This document shows, one piece after another, positions 8,152 through 17,369 of a DNA stretch of 64,000 nucleotides. The notes under the pieces are model-generated. The model saw only the letters and a program-made list of their open reading frames with translations. It did no database searches and was not told the DNA's origin. Source of the stretch: Streptomyces sp. HNM0574 (lineage in GTDB: Bacteria; Actinomycetota; Actinomycetes; Streptomycetales; Streptomycetaceae). Where the stretch lies: NCBI RefSeq assembly GCF_012726235.1, contig NZ_JAASAH010000004.1, positions 1 through 64,000 on the forward strand. The letters are read 5' to 3'. The translations under genes and the position numbers were made by a program. Positions within the stretch are counted from its first letter, which is position 1. Every line of letters begins with the position of its first letter.

Positions 8152-9141
8152 TCAGCCGCCGATGGCCGACATCGGGCGCGTGGGCTGCACGAAGGACGGG
8201 TCGTCGATCCCGGCGCCGGCCTTCTTGCCCCACATCGCCGTCTTCCACAGCCGCGCGATCTCCTCGTCCTCCGCGCCCTCGCGCAGCGCACCGCGCAGAT
8301 CGGACTCGTCGGTGGCGAAGAGGCAGGTGCGGACCTGTCCGTCGGCCGTCAGCCGGGTGCGGTCGCAGGCCCGGCAGAACGGGCGGGTGACGGAGGCGAT
8401 GACGCCGACGCGGTGCGGGCCGCCGTCGACGAGCCAGCGCTCGGCCGGCGCCGAGCCGCGCTCGCCCTCCCCCTCGGGCGTGAGCTCGAAGCGGGTACGC
8501 AGGGACGTCAGGATGTCCCCCGCGGTGATCATCCCGTCGCGCTGCCAGCCGTGCTGGGCGTCGAGCGGCATCTGTTCGATGAAGCGGAGCTCGTAGTCGT
8601 GCTCGACGGCCCAGGCAAGGAGGTCGGGCGCCTCGTCCTCGTTGAACCCGGGCATCAGCACGGCGTTGACCTTGACGGGCGTGAGGCCCTCGCTGCGGGC
8701 CGCCTCCAGGCCGCGCAGCACGTCCCCGTGCCGCTTGCGGCGGGTCAGCCGCTGGAAGACCTCGGGGTCGAGGGTGTCGAGGGAGACGTTGACGCGGTCG
8801 AGCCCGGCCTCGCGCAGGGCGCCCGCCGTGCGCTCCAGTCCGATGCCGTTGGTGGTCAGCGACATCCGGGGGCGGGGTTCGAGGGCCGCGCAGCGCTCGA
8901 CGATGCCGACGAGCCCGGGGCGCAGCAGCGGCTCACCGCCGGTGAAGCGGACCTCCTCGACGCCCAGCCGGGTGACGGCGATGTGCACGAGGCGCACGAT
9001 CTCGTCGTCGGTGAGCAGTTGGGGCTTCGCCAGCCACTGCAGTCCCTCTTCCGGCATGCAGTACGTGCAGCGCAGATTGCAGCGGTCGGTCAGCGACACC
9101 CGCAAGTCGGTGGCGACTCTGCCGTATGTGTCGAGCAGCAT
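8152..9141 (-). CDS. moaA: GTP 3',8-cyclase (molybdenum cofactor biosynthesis)
   Basis: A 329-residue radical SAM enzyme that converts GTP to 3',8-cyclo-GTP, the first step of molybdenum cofactor synthesis. The SAM cluster motif is Cys21-x3-Cys25-x2-Cys28 (CNLRCTYC); GGEPLLR follows; the C-terminal second cluster is CRACDRTRLTADG...RTCLF. The protein ends in Gly-Gly, needed in known MoaA proteins. The start at 9141 has GGGAGGG upstream; an in-frame extension to 9201 enters the promoter palindrome. No other moa gene is in the window. Confidence 0.96.
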   Translation of the reverse strand: MLLDTYGRVATDLRVSLTDRCNLRCTYCMPEEGLQWLAKPQLLTDDEIVRLVHIAVTRLGVEEVRFTGGEPLLRPGLVGIVERCAALEPRPRMSLTTNGIGLERTAGALREAGLDRVNVSLDTLDPEVFQRLTRRKRHGDVLRGLEAARSEGLTPVKVNAVLMPGFNEDEAPDLLAWAVEHDYELRFIEQMPLDAQHGWQRDGMITAGDILTSLRTRFELTPEGEGERGSAPAERWLVDGGPHRVGVIASVTRPFCRACDRTRLTADGQVRTCLFATDESDLRGALREGAEDEEIARLWKTAMWGKKAGAGIDDPSFVQPTRPMSAIGG

Positions 9142-9194
9142 GCTGGCGGCCCTCCCACGGTTTCCTGGTCCGGCTGGCAGCGTACGTGACGCCC

Positions 9195-9222
9195 GTAACA
9201 TTCAACAGATCGTTGATGTTAC
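9195..9222. promoter_or_regulatory. Inverted repeat upstream of moaA
   Basis: GTAACATTCAAC, a five-base spacer, then GTTGATGTTAC: near-perfect dyad with one bulged T, conspicuously AT-rich for this genome, about 55 bases upstream of the moaA start. It looks like a repressor or activator site; the binding protein is unknown. Confidence 0.5.
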
Positions 9223-9276
9223 GGAACGCTCACCGTGGGTCACACGCAGGTCGTGAGTACGCCGCCGACCTGCGCG

Positions 9277-9319
9277 GCGGCCGTCGTCGCGTCACGCAGA
9301 GCGACGCGACGACGGCCGC
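9277..9319 (-). terminator. Terminator of DUF485-symporter operon
   Basis: Perfect 17-base arms (9277-9293 and 9303-9319) with a nine-base loop, 24 bases after the symporter stop codon. Confidence 0.88.
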
Positions 9320-9342
9320 GGACGACCACCCTCGTACCGGGG

Positions 9343-10995
9343 TCAGTGCGCGCCCGTGCCGGTGAGGGAACGGACCTCCAGTTCGGCGTACTTCTCGCCG
9401 TTCGCACTCTCGTCCTTGCTGAGGAGCGAGCCGATCCAGCCGCACAGGAAGCCCAGCGGGATGGAGATCAGGCCCGGGTTCTCCAGCGGGAACCAGGCGA
9501 TGTCGGCGCCGGGGAACATCGACGTCGGCTTGGACGTCACGACCGGCGAGAAGAGCACCAGGACGACGGAGGAGACGAGTCCGCCGTAGATCGACCACAG
9601 CGCGCCCTGGGTGGTGAACCGCTTCCAGAAGAGGCTGTAGAGGATCGTCGGCAGGTTCGCCGAGGCGGCGACGGCGAAGGCCAGCGCGACCAGCCCCGCG
9701 ACGTTCAGCTTGCCCGCGAAGATGCCCAGCACGATCGCCACGGCGCCGATGATGACGGCGGACACCCGGGCCGCCTTGACCTCCTCCTTGTCGGTGGCCT
9801 TCCCCCTGCGGATCACGTTCGCGTACAGGTCGTGCGCGAAGGACGAGGAGGAGGCGAGCGTCAGTCCCGCGACGACGGCGAGGATCGTCGCGAAGGCGAC
9901 GGCCGAGATCATCGCGAGCAGGATCGCGCCTCCGGTCGAGTCCGCGCCGCCGCCGATCTCCTGCGCGAGCAGGGGCGCGGCCGTGTTGCCCGCGGCGTCC
10001 GACTCGGTGATCGTCTTCGGCGAGAGCAGCGCGGCGGCGCCGAAGCCGAGCGCGATCGTCATCAGGTAGAAGACGCCGATGATGCCGATGGCCCAATTGA
10101 CCGACTTCCGGGCCGCCTTGGCGGTCGGGACGGTGTAGAAGCGGATGAGGATGTGCGGCAGCCCGGCCGTGCCGAGGACGAGGGCGATGCCGAGCGAGAT
10201 GAAGTCGATCTTCGACGTGGCCGTCGCGCCGTACTTCAGGCCCGGCTCCAGGAAGGCCGCGCCCTTGCCGCTGTTCTCGGCGGCGGCGCCCAGCAGGCTG
10301 GAGATGTTGTAGTTGAACTTGTGCAGCACCAGGACGGTGATCACGAGGGTGCCGCCGATCAGCAGGCAGGCCTTGATCATCTGCACCCAGGTGGTGCCCT
10401 TCATTCCGCCGATCGTCACGTAAAGGATCATGACGACGCCGACGAGCACGACGATCAGATTCTTGCCCGCCTCACCCGTGATCCCGAGCAGCAGCGCGAC
10501 CAGCGCACCCGCGCCCACCATCTGCGCGAGCAGGTAGAAGATCGAGACGATGATCGTCGAGATTCCCGCCGCGGTACGCACCGGACGTTGCCGCATCCGG
10601 TAGGCGAGCACGTCGCCCATGGTGTACCGGCCGGAATTCCGCAGCGGCTCCGCGACCAGCAGCAATGCCACCAGCCAGGCGACGAGGAATCCGATGGAGT
10701 ACAGGAATCCGTCGTACCCCGCGAGGGCGATGGCACCGGCGATACCCAGGAACGACGCGGCCGACATGTAGTCACCGGAAATCGCCAGCCCGTTCTGGAA
10801 TCCGGTGAATCCGCGGCCGCCCGCGTAGAAGTCGGTCGCGTCCTTCGTCCGGCGTCCTCCCCACACCGTGATGGCCAGCGTGGAGACGACAAAGAGCAGG
10901 AACAGTGTGATGATCAAGGTCCGGTGCTCGCTCGCCCCCTCGGCGGCGGCGAGCTGGCGCACCGGAGCGTCGGCGAGGTGCTGAGTGAGGCTCAT
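9343..10995 (-). CDS. Sodium:solute symporter, ActP-like (probable acetate/organic acid uptake)
   Basis: A 550-residue polytopic protein of the solute:sodium symporter family with about thirteen helices. The DFYAGGRG motif near residue 50, ISGDYMSAASFLGIAG in the next helices and the GGMKGTTWVQ loop are typical of the ActP/acetate-permease branch. It would import acetate or a related short carboxylate with sodium. It overlaps the upstream DUF485 gene by four bases (ATGA), the standard YjcH-ActP pairing. The C-terminal tail is short and hydrophilic. Confidence 0.9.
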   Translation of the reverse strand: MSLTQHLADAPVRQLAAAEGASEHRTLIITLFLLFVVSTLAITVWGGRRTKDATDFYAGGRGFTGFQNGLAISGDYMSAASFLGIAGAIALAGYDGFLYSIGFLVAWLVALLLVAEPLRNSGRYTMGDVLAYRMRQRPVRTAAGISTIIVSIFYLLAQMVGAGALVALLLGITGEAGKNLIVVLVGVVMILYVTIGGMKGTTWVQMIKACLLIGGTLVITVLVLHKFNYNISSLLGAAAENSGKGAAFLEPGLKYGATATSKIDFISLGIALVLGTAGLPHILIRFYTVPTAKAARKSVNWAIGIIGVFYLMTIALGFGAAALLSPKTITESDAAGNTAAPLLAQEIGGGADSTGGAILLAMISAVAFATILAVVAGLTLASSSSFAHDLYANVIRRGKATDKEEVKAARVSAVIIGAVAIVLGIFAGKLNVAGLVALAFAVAASANLPTILYSLFWKRFTTQGALWSIYGGLVSSVVLVLFSPVVTSKPTSMFPGADIAWFPLENPGLISIPLGFLCGWIGSLLSKDESANGEKYAELEVRSLTGTGAH

Positions 10996-11339
10996 GCGTC
11001 GTTCTCCAGGCGGGACTTGATGGCCTCGGCCTTCGGGTCGAGCTTGGCCGCGGCGTGACGGGAGTACCACCAGGCGATGAGGAAGGTGGTCGCGAATTGG
11101 GCGAGGCCGAAGACGAAGGCGACGTTGACGTTGCCCATGACCTTGGTGCTCATGAAGCCGCCTGCGTAATTCGACAGCAGGACGTAGAGCAGATACCAGA
11201 CGATGAAGGCCACCGTGAGCGGGAACGCGAACGAGCGGTAGGTGGTACGCAGTTCGGAGAACTCCTCGCTCTGCTGCACCTCCGTGTAGTCGATGCCGCC
11301 CGGCGGGCCGGACCTGCTCTGATCTGGTGCGGTGTCCAC
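10992..11339 (-). CDS. DUF485 membrane protein (symporter partner)
   Basis: A 115-residue protein with two transmembrane helices (about residues 38-60 and 72-95), preceded by a hydrophilic segment containing the DUF485-type FRTTYR-like stretch (FSELRTTYRSFAFPL). This YjcH-like family is encoded just before ActP-type symporters and probably helps them fold or work. The start is GTG at 11339, with GGAG six bases upstream; the in-frame extension to 11426 has no binding site. The ATGA overlap with the symporter implies coupled translation. Confidence 0.85.
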   Translation of the reverse strand: MDTAPDQSRSGPPGGIDYTEVQQSEEFSELRTTYRSFAFPLTVAFIVWYLLYVLLSNYAGGFMSTKVMGNVNVAFVFGLAQFATTFLIAWWYSRHAAAKLDPKAEAIKSRLENDA

Positions 11340-11606
11340 AATGTCTCCAGTCGGAACGGGTGTTGACGGAATGTCGGCGGAAAAGAGCGGTGCGGCCGGA
11401 TACCTACTGCGGTGCGGTGCGCGCATGGTAGATCGTCACCACCCGCGACAACAGGGGCCGGAGAGGAAACACTGACGCCCGTCTCACCCCGTTCGGCGCC
11501 CCCGCTGCCCCCGCCGTCCCCCATCTTTCAGAATCCGTTGCTGTGCTGGGACGCTCGGCGCTAAGTTCCCACGTCTGTGGTCAACTTCTAGGGACATGGA
11601 GACCCT

Positions 11607-13217
11607 GTGGACTCAAGACCTTCAAGACCCCCGCAGCGCCGCACGCCCTTCACCGGCCGGACGGCACCGTTCACCCGTACGGGAGGAACCCGGGGGCGCC
11701 GCGCCCTCGCCCTGCCCCTCGGCCTGCTGCTGACCGCGGCACTCGGCCTGGGCGGCACCGCCGTCGCCACCGCGCAGGACACCTCCGCACAGGGCACCGA
11801 CGGTGCGCGCACGGCCGCCGCACAGGGCGGCGAGAAGCTGAGTTACGTCGTCAACACCGAGGCCGACGCGGACGCCGTCGACCGCGTCGAGCGTGCGGTG
11901 AAGGAGGCCGGCGGCTCGGTCGTCACCGCGTACGACCAGATCGGCGTCGTCGTCGCGCACTCCTCCTCCCCGCGCTTCGCGAAGGACATGCGCGCCGTGC
12001 CGGGCGTCGACTCGGCGGGCGCGACCCGGACGGCGCCGATCAAGGCGGCCGGCACCACGGACGTCGGCAAGCCGCAGTTCGTCCAGGAACCGGGCGCGAC
12101 GACGCGCGCCAAGGCGGACGGCGAGGAGCCGCTGGAGCCCCTGCAGTGGGACAAGCGGGTCATGAAGGCCGACCGCGCCCACGAGATCAGCGAGGGCAGC
12201 GAGCGGGTCACCGTCGGCGTCATCGACACCGGCGTGGACGACACGCACCCGGACCTGAAGGACAACTTCGCGGCCGACCGGTCCGCCAACTGCGTGGGCG
12301 GCAAGGCCGATACGAGCCCCGGCTCCTGGCGCCCGTACAACGCCAAGGAGGACTACCACGGCACGCACGTGGCCGGGATCGTCGCCGCGGCACGGAACGG
12401 CACCGGCATAGCCGGCGCGGCGCCGGGCGTCTCGCTGTCGGCCATCAAGGTGAGCGAGCCCGAGACGTCGCTCTTCTACACCGAGGCGGTCGTCTGCGCG
12501 ATGGTCTTCGCCGCCGACCACGGCATCGACATCACCAACAACAGCTACTACGTGGACCCCTGGCTCTACGCCTGCCGTGACGACGAGGACCAGAAGGCCC
12601 TCGTGGACGCGGTGAGCAGGTCGCTGGAGTACGCGACGGGCAAGGGCGTCGCGCACGTCACCTCGGCGGGCAACTCCTCGCACGACATGGCGGCGGAGAA
12701 GCTCACCGACGACACCAGTCCGAACGACTCGAAGCCGGTCAAGCGCACGATCGACATGGAGAAGTGCGCGGACATGCCGACCCAGCTCGACGGCGTCACC
12801 TCCGTCGCCGCCTCCGGGCCGGAGAACGGCAAGTCCTACTACTCCAACTACGGCCTCGGGCAGATCGACGTCACCGGCCCCGGCGGCGACTCCCGCTACC
12901 AGCAGCCGGAAGCGCCCGCCAAGAACGGCGGCGTGCTCTCCACGATGCCCGGCGGCGACTACGCCTACCTCCAGGGCACCTCGATGGCCGGACCGCAGGT
13001 CGCGGGCGTGGCCGCGCTCATCAAGAGCGAGCACCCGGAGATCTCGCCGCAGGAGCTGGCCTGGCGGCTGAAGGCCCAGGCAGCGCCGGAGAAGTGCCCG
13101 AAGGAGTACGACCCGGACGGCAAGGGCACGTACGCGGCCGAGTGCACCGGCACCGACGGTGACAACAGCTTCTACGGCCACGGCATCGTCGACGCGCTGG
13201 CCGCCGTCACGAAGTGA
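11607..13217 (+). CDS. Secreted S8 family serine protease (subtilisin-like)
   Basis: A 536-residue precursor. Residues 1-55 form a long signal peptide with basic N-region and ALPLGLLLTAALGLGG core; a pro-region follows (about 70-165). The catalytic triad is visible: Asp207 (VIDTGVD), His251 (HGTHVAG) and Ser459 (GTSMAGPQVAG), with Asn in TSAGNSS as the oxyanion-hole residue. It is an extracellular protease with no additional C-terminal domain. The start is GTG at 11607 with GGAG upstream. It is monocistronic and ends at a GC-rich hairpin. Confidence 0.95.
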   Translation: MDSRPSRPPQRRTPFTGRTAPFTRTGGTRGRRALALPLGLLLTAALGLGGTAVATAQDTSAQGTDGARTAAAQGGEKLSYVVNTEADADAVDRVERAVKEAGGSVVTAYDQIGVVVAHSSSPRFAKDMRAVPGVDSAGATRTAPIKAAGTTDVGKPQFVQEPGATTRAKADGEEPLEPLQWDKRVMKADRAHEISEGSERVTVGVIDTGVDDTHPDLKDNFAADRSANCVGGKADTSPGSWRPYNAKEDYHGTHVAGIVAAARNGTGIAGAAPGVSLSAIKVSEPETSLFYTEAVVCAMVFAADHGIDITNNSYYVDPWLYACRDDEDQKALVDAVSRSLEYATGKGVAHVTSAGNSSHDMAAEKLTDDTSPNDSKPVKRTIDMEKCADMPTQLDGVTSVAASGPENGKSYYSNYGLGQIDVTGPGGDSRYQQPEAPAKNGGVLSTMPGGDYAYLQGTSMAGPQVAGVAALIKSEHPEISPQELAWRLKAQAAPEKCPKEYDPDGKGTYAAECTGTDGDNSFYGHGIVDALAAVTK

Positions 13218-13244
13218 CCGGTATGAGCCGGTGACGCCATGAAG

Positions 13245-13277
13245 GGGGGCCGGGCCGCGGTCAGCGGTCCGGCCCCC
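13245..13277. terminator. Terminator between protease and desaturase-family gene
   Basis: GGGGGCCGG (13245-13253) pairs with CCGGCCCCC (13269-13277) between convergent genes; part of the loop region pairs further. Confidence 0.7.
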
Positions 13278-13296
13278 TGCGCGTCCGGCCCTCGCG

Positions 13297-14205
13297 CTAC
13301 GACTCGGCGAGCGTCTTCTCCGGCGCCGGGCCGGCGGGCGCCTTCGCGGGCTCCGTTGCCGTGCCGGCCGCGTCCTGCGGTTGCCAGCCCGGGCCGCGGA
13401 AGACGCGGCCGGCGCGTTCGCTCCAGCTGCGGGCCGCCTTGAGGTCGCGGCCGATGGCGGCGTACTCGTGGGTGGCGACGCGCAGCGGGTTGAAGGTGCC
13501 GATGTTCTTGGTCAGCCCGAAGACGCAGGGCTCGGTCTCGGGCACGAAGGAGCCGAAGAGCCGGTCCCAGACGATCAGGATTCCGCCGAAGTTCCGGTCC
13601 AGATAGCTGCCTTGGGACGCGTGGTGCACCCGGTGGTGCGAGGGCGTGTTCAGCACGAACTCCACCGGCCGCGGCAGCTTCCCGACCCGCTCGGTGTGCA
13701 CCCAGAACTGGTACACGAGGTTGGCGGACGAGCAGAACGCGAGCGCCGCCGGGTGCACGCCGAGCGCGATCATCGGCACGTAGAACGGCCAGACCGTGAG
13801 CGTCGTCCAGGGCTGGCGCAGCGCCGTGGTGAGGTTGAAGTTCCGGCTGGAGTGGTGCACCACGTGGCAGGCCCACAGGATGCGGATCACGTGGTGGCCG
13901 CGGTGGGACCAGTAGTAGAAGAAGTCCTGGGCCAGCAGCATCAGCGGCAGGGTCCACCACAGCACGGGCACGCGCAGCGGGGTGAGTTCGTAGATCGCGG
14001 CGTACACGGCGACGATCGGGATCTTCCACAGGGCATCGAAGACGAGGCTGCCGAGCCCCATGGTGATGCTCGTGGCGGCGTCCTTCGCGTCGTAGCCGGC
14101 CGCGTCCTCGTCCGGGTGGATGCGGTAACTGACCATTTCCAGCACGGTCAGGAGAACGAAGGCGGGTATCGACCACAGCACGACGTCGGGCAGGGAAGAC
14201 GGCAT
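13297..14205 (-). CDS. Sterol desaturase / fatty acid hydroxylase family protein
   Basis: A 302-residue membrane protein with helices at both ends and the clustered histidines of this di-iron family: HRGHH (about 98), HVVHHSS (about 115) and HHRVHH (about 195). Members hydroxylate or desaturate sterols, fatty acids or carotenoids using di-iron and oxygen; the substrate here cannot be told. The C-terminal 50 residues are Pro/Ala-rich and probably cytoplasmic. The gene has its own promoter region with a palindrome and faces the protease gene. Confidence 0.88.
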   Translation of the reverse strand: MPSSLPDVVLWSIPAFVLLTVLEMVSYRIHPDEDAAGYDAKDAATSITMGLGSLVFDALWKIPIVAVYAAIYELTPLRVPVLWWTLPLMLLAQDFFYYWSHRGHHVIRILWACHVVHHSSRNFNLTTALRQPWTTLTVWPFYVPMIALGVHPAALAFCSSANLVYQFWVHTERVGKLPRPVEFVLNTPSHHRVHHASQGSYLDRNFGGILIVWDRLFGSFVPETEPCVFGLTKNIGTFNPLRVATHEYAAIGRDLKAARSWSERAGRVFRGPGWQPQDAAGTATEPAKAPAGPAPEKTLAES

Positions 14206-14246
14206 GTCCGCAAGCTAGCCGCTGCCGTGGCCTCCCGCCAGAGGTT

Positions 14247-14262
14247 CTTACCCGCGAGTAAG
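14247..14262. promoter_or_regulatory. Palindrome upstream of sterol desaturase-family gene
   Basis: CTTAC-CCGCGA-GTAAG, extendable as an imperfect TTACnCGCGnGTAA dyad, 42-57 bases upstream of the start at 14205. The shape resembles operators of TetR-type lipid regulators; no such regulator is encoded nearby. Confidence 0.45.
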
Positions 14263-14394
14263 GACGATCACGCCGCCGTGCACCGTTTCTCCCCCCCTTG
14301 CCGCGAACCCGCGCCGCCCCCGGGCCCGTTGAGCCGCCCTCTGGCCTGATTCCGCCCGGTGCGCCCCGCGCCGGGCGCGGCTAGCTTGCCCCGC

Positions 14395-15171
14395 ATGCTC
14401 TCGGTGTACGCGGGACCTCTGAACGGCGACGGCGACACGTCCGCCCACCGGGTGTGGCAACGCCACCCCGACCACCCCTACTACGCGGCGAGCACGATGA
14501 AGGTCACCGTGCTCGCGGCGCTGCACCGCAGCCCGTACGTCCCGGACCGACAGGTGGAACTGCGCAACGAGTTCACCTCGGCCGTCCCGTCCCCGCCCTA
14601 CGCGATCCCCGCGGACCTGGCGGCCGAGGACCCCGGGACGTGGCGGATGCTGGGGCGGCCGGTGACCCTGCGGTGGCTCGCGCGGCGCATGATCGGCCAC
14701 TCCTCGGACCTGGCGACCAACGCGCTGCTGGAACTCCTGGGCTGCGCGGCGGCGCAGGAGATCTGGCGGCTGGCCGGGGCGCGGCACAGCACCGTCCGGC
14801 GCGGGATCGAGGACGCGGCGGCCCGCGAGGCCGGCGTCACCAACCTGGTGACCGCCGCCGACCTGGCCCGCCTGCTGCGGTGGCTGCCCGCCGAACTCCT
14901 CGGCCCGCTCGCCGCCAACGTCCACCGCGTCGACCTCGCGGCGGGCCTGCCGCCGGGCACCCGGATCGCGTTCAAGAACGGGTGGGTGACGGGCATCCGG
15001 CACAGCGCCGGCATCGTCTTCCCGCACGACGCGCCCCCGTACGTCCTCAGCGTCTGCTACGCGGGCCCGCTCGCCAACGGCCGGGCCACGGGCGACCCGG
15101 CGGCCCGCCTCCTGGCCAGGATCTCGGCCCGGGCCTGGGCCCACCGGCACGCCCTCGCGGCACCGCGCTGA
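14395..15171 (+). CDS. Serine hydrolase, class A beta-lactamase-like
   Basis: A 258-residue protein with the penicillin-recognising fold motifs in order: STMK (SxxK) near residue 33, HSSDLATN (SxN-like) near 103 and KNGW (replacing KTG) near 191. There is no signal peptide, so a true exported beta-lactamase is unlikely; an intracellular amidase or esterase role is possible. No ribosome binding site precedes ATG 14395, but TAGCTT lies at 14381-14386, so the transcript may be leaderless. An upstream in-frame ATG at 14359 seems less likely. Confidence 0.8.
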   Translation: MLSVYAGPLNGDGDTSAHRVWQRHPDHPYYAASTMKVTVLAALHRSPYVPDRQVELRNEFTSAVPSPPYAIPADLAAEDPGTWRMLGRPVTLRWLARRMIGHSSDLATNALLELLGCAAAQEIWRLAGARHSTVRRGIEDAAAREAGVTNLVTAADLARLLRWLPAELLGPLAANVHRVDLAAGLPPGTRIAFKNGWVTGIRHSAGIVFPHDAPPYVLSVCYAGPLANGRATGDPAARLLARISARAWAHRHALAAPR

Positions 15172-15401
15172 CGGGCGCCCGGCCGGTTCCGCCAACTCCC
15201 GTGGCCCGCGCGGGCGTCGGGAACGGGGAGCGTACGGCCGCAACCGGCGGAGCATTCCGGCAAGTCGGGCATTCCGCTGCGCGCCGGGCGGGTCTCCGCC
15301 GCGAACGCCTGCCGTACGGGCGGGTCTTCGCGTCCCGTGCGCGGGAGTGTGCGCGGGCGCGCTTCGTCCGCTGTCAGTGCCGCCCCGTATTCTCTGGGAC
15401 C

Positions 15402-16466
15402 ATGCTCGAAGACCAGACGGCACTCCCGGACGAGACGGCGCGGGAGGTCCAGCTCCCCGCGCAGCCGACCGCCGCCGAGGCCCCCGAGGCGCACGACGGC
15501 ATCACCTGGCCGGCCGGCTATCCGGCCGGTTACGCGGTGGTCGACGTCGAGACGACCGGCCTCGGCCGCGACGACCGCATCATCTCCGCCGCGGTCTACC
15601 GTCTGGACGCCAGGGGCGAGGTCGAGGACCACTGGTACACGCTGGTCAACCCGCAGCGCGACCCGGGCCCGGTGCACATCCACGGCCTGACGCCGGACGT
15701 GCTCGCCGACGCGCCGCTCTTCCCCGAGGTCGCCGACGAACTCGCCGCCCGCCTGGAGGGACGCGTCCTGGTCGCGCACAACGCCCTGTTCGACTGGTCG
15801 ATGATCGCCCGCGAGTTCGCGCGCGCCCGGCGCACGGCGCCGGTCCGGCAGCGGCTGTGCACCATAGCGCTGTCCAAGGCACTGTCCCTGCCACTGGCCA
15901 ACCACAAGCTGGAGACCCTCGTCGCGTACTACGGCGTCGTCCAGGAACACGCGCACCACGCGCTGGACGACGCGCGGGTGCTGGCCGAGGCGTTCCGCCC
16001 CAGCCTCCGGCTCGCCGCCGGCTCCGGCGTCCGGCTCCCGCTGCTCGCCTGCACCCCTCCCGCCACCGGCGACTCCGCCCCGTCCGGGTACGGCTCGGGC
16101 GGCCGCTCGTACACCTCCGGCGGGTCCCGGCCGTACGCGAACAGCTGGCGCCCCTCGCGGAAGCGCCCCGCCTGCCCGTATCCGAACCCGGGGCGGTACG
16201 TCCCGGGTGAGCGGCTGGTGCAGGGCATGCGGGTGGCGATCTCCGGGGACACCTCCGTCGACCGCGAGCTGCTGGAGGACCGCGCGATCGAGGCCGGGCT
16301 GCACATCGCGACGAGCGTCTCGCGGCTGACGAGCGTGCTGGTGACGAACGATCCGGAGGCCGTCACCTCCAAGGTCGCCAAGGCCGCCTCCTTCGGCACC
16401 CCGGTGATCGACGAGGCCGCGTTCAGCCAGCTGCTCCAGGATGTGGCCCCCGCGCCGGGGCGCTGA
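15402..16466 (+). CDS. DEDDh 3'-5' exonuclease with BRCT-like C-terminal domain
   Basis: A 354-residue protein. The exonuclease domain (about 45-205) shows Exo I VVDVETTG, Exo II HNALFDW and Exo III HHALDDA, the DEDDh set of DNA polymerase III epsilon-type proofreading nucleases. A Gly/Ser/Tyr-rich linker (215-265) joins it to a BRCT-like domain (about 270-350, GMRVAISGDT...TSVLVTNDPE...KAASFGTPVIDEAAF). It likely acts in DNA repair rather than as the replicative proofreader. TATTCT at 15389-15394 and the absence of a ribosome binding site suggest a leaderless message starting at ATG 15402. Confidence 0.9.
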   Translation: MLEDQTALPDETAREVQLPAQPTAAEAPEAHDGITWPAGYPAGYAVVDVETTGLGRDDRIISAAVYRLDARGEVEDHWYTLVNPQRDPGPVHIHGLTPDVLADAPLFPEVADELAARLEGRVLVAHNALFDWSMIAREFARARRTAPVRQRLCTIALSKALSLPLANHKLETLVAYYGVVQEHAHHALDDARVLAEAFRPSLRLAAGSGVRLPLLACTPPATGDSAPSGYGSGGRSYTSGGSRPYANSWRPSRKRPACPYPNPGRYVPGERLVQGMRVAISGDTSVDRELLEDRAIEAGLHIATSVSRLTSVLVTNDPEAVTSKVAKAASFGTPVIDEAAFSQLLQDVAPAPGR

Positions 16467-16492
16467 GTCCCCGCCGGGTACCGTCATGAAGC

Positions 16493-17323
16493 GTGTACCG
16501 CTTCCTGTTGACCCGGCAGTGGGTGTGCCTCACCCTGCTCGGCCTCGTGCTCATTCCGGTGATGATCAAGCTGGGCTTCTGGCAGCTTCACCGGCACGAG
16601 GCCCGGGTCGCGCACAACGAGCTGATCTCCTCCAGCCTCGCCGCCGATCCCGTCCCGTTCGCCTCGCTCTCCGGCGTCGGCCGTGAGCCGCGGGAGGACG
16701 ACCAGTTCCGCACGGTGACGGCGACGGGCACGTACGACACGGAGCACGAGGTCGTCGTGCGCCAGCGGACGGCCGCCGACGAGCAGTCCATCGGCTACTT
16801 CGTGCTCACCCCGCTCGTCCAGTCCGACGGCAAGGCGGTGCTCGTCAACCGCGGCTGGATCGAGGCGGACGGCGACCTCACCAAGTTCCCCGAGGTGCCC
16901 GCGCCGCCGAAGGGCGAGGTCACGGTCACCGGCCGGATGATGGCCGACGAGACCAGCGAGGCCAGCGGCATCAAGGACAAGCAGGGCCTGCCTCCGCGCC
17001 AGGTCATGCTGATCAACAGCAAGCAGCAGGCGAAGCAGCTGGACCGGCCCGTCATCGGCGGCTACCTCCAGCTGACCGCCACCTCGCCGAAGCCCGGCGG
17101 CACCCAGCCCGCGATGATCCCCGAGCCCGACCACGACAGCATCGGCCCGCACATGGCGTACGCGGTGCAGTGGTGGCTGTTCGCCGCCGCCGTCCCGGTC
17201 GGCTGGGTCTTCCTGGTACGCCGCGAGCGCAAGGAGCGCCAGGAGGCCGCGGCCGCCGGGACGGACGAGTCCGCCGAGGCGGCCGAGGACAGCCGCACGG
17301 GCGAGATGGCCGGGTCCGGCTGA
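16493..17323 (+). CDS. SURF1 family protein (cytochrome oxidase assembly)
   Basis: A 276-residue protein with two transmembrane helices flanking a large exposed domain: one at residues 9-28 ending in GFWQLHRH (typical GxWQxxR SURF1 signature) and one at about 222-242. LVNRGWI in the middle is also conserved. SURF1 helps assemble the haem a3/CuB centre of aa3-type cytochrome c oxidase. The start is GTG 16493; TACCGT at 16479-16484 and lack of a binding site again suggest a leaderless start. The C-terminal 30 residues are acidic. Confidence 0.93.
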   Translation: MYRFLLTRQWVCLTLLGLVLIPVMIKLGFWQLHRHEARVAHNELISSSLAADPVPFASLSGVGREPREDDQFRTVTATGTYDTEHEVVVRQRTAADEQSIGYFVLTPLVQSDGKAVLVNRGWIEADGDLTKFPEVPAPPKGEVTVTGRMMADETSEASGIKDKQGLPPRQVMLINSKQQAKQLDRPVIGGYLQLTATSPKPGGTQPAMIPEPDHDSIGPHMAYAVQWWLFAAAVPVGWVFLVRRERKERQEAAAAGTDESAEAAEDSRTGEMAGSG

Positions 17324-17369
17324 GCGACCCCCCGTGCCGTGCGAGCGTGCGGTGGCGCAGACTGAGGCC

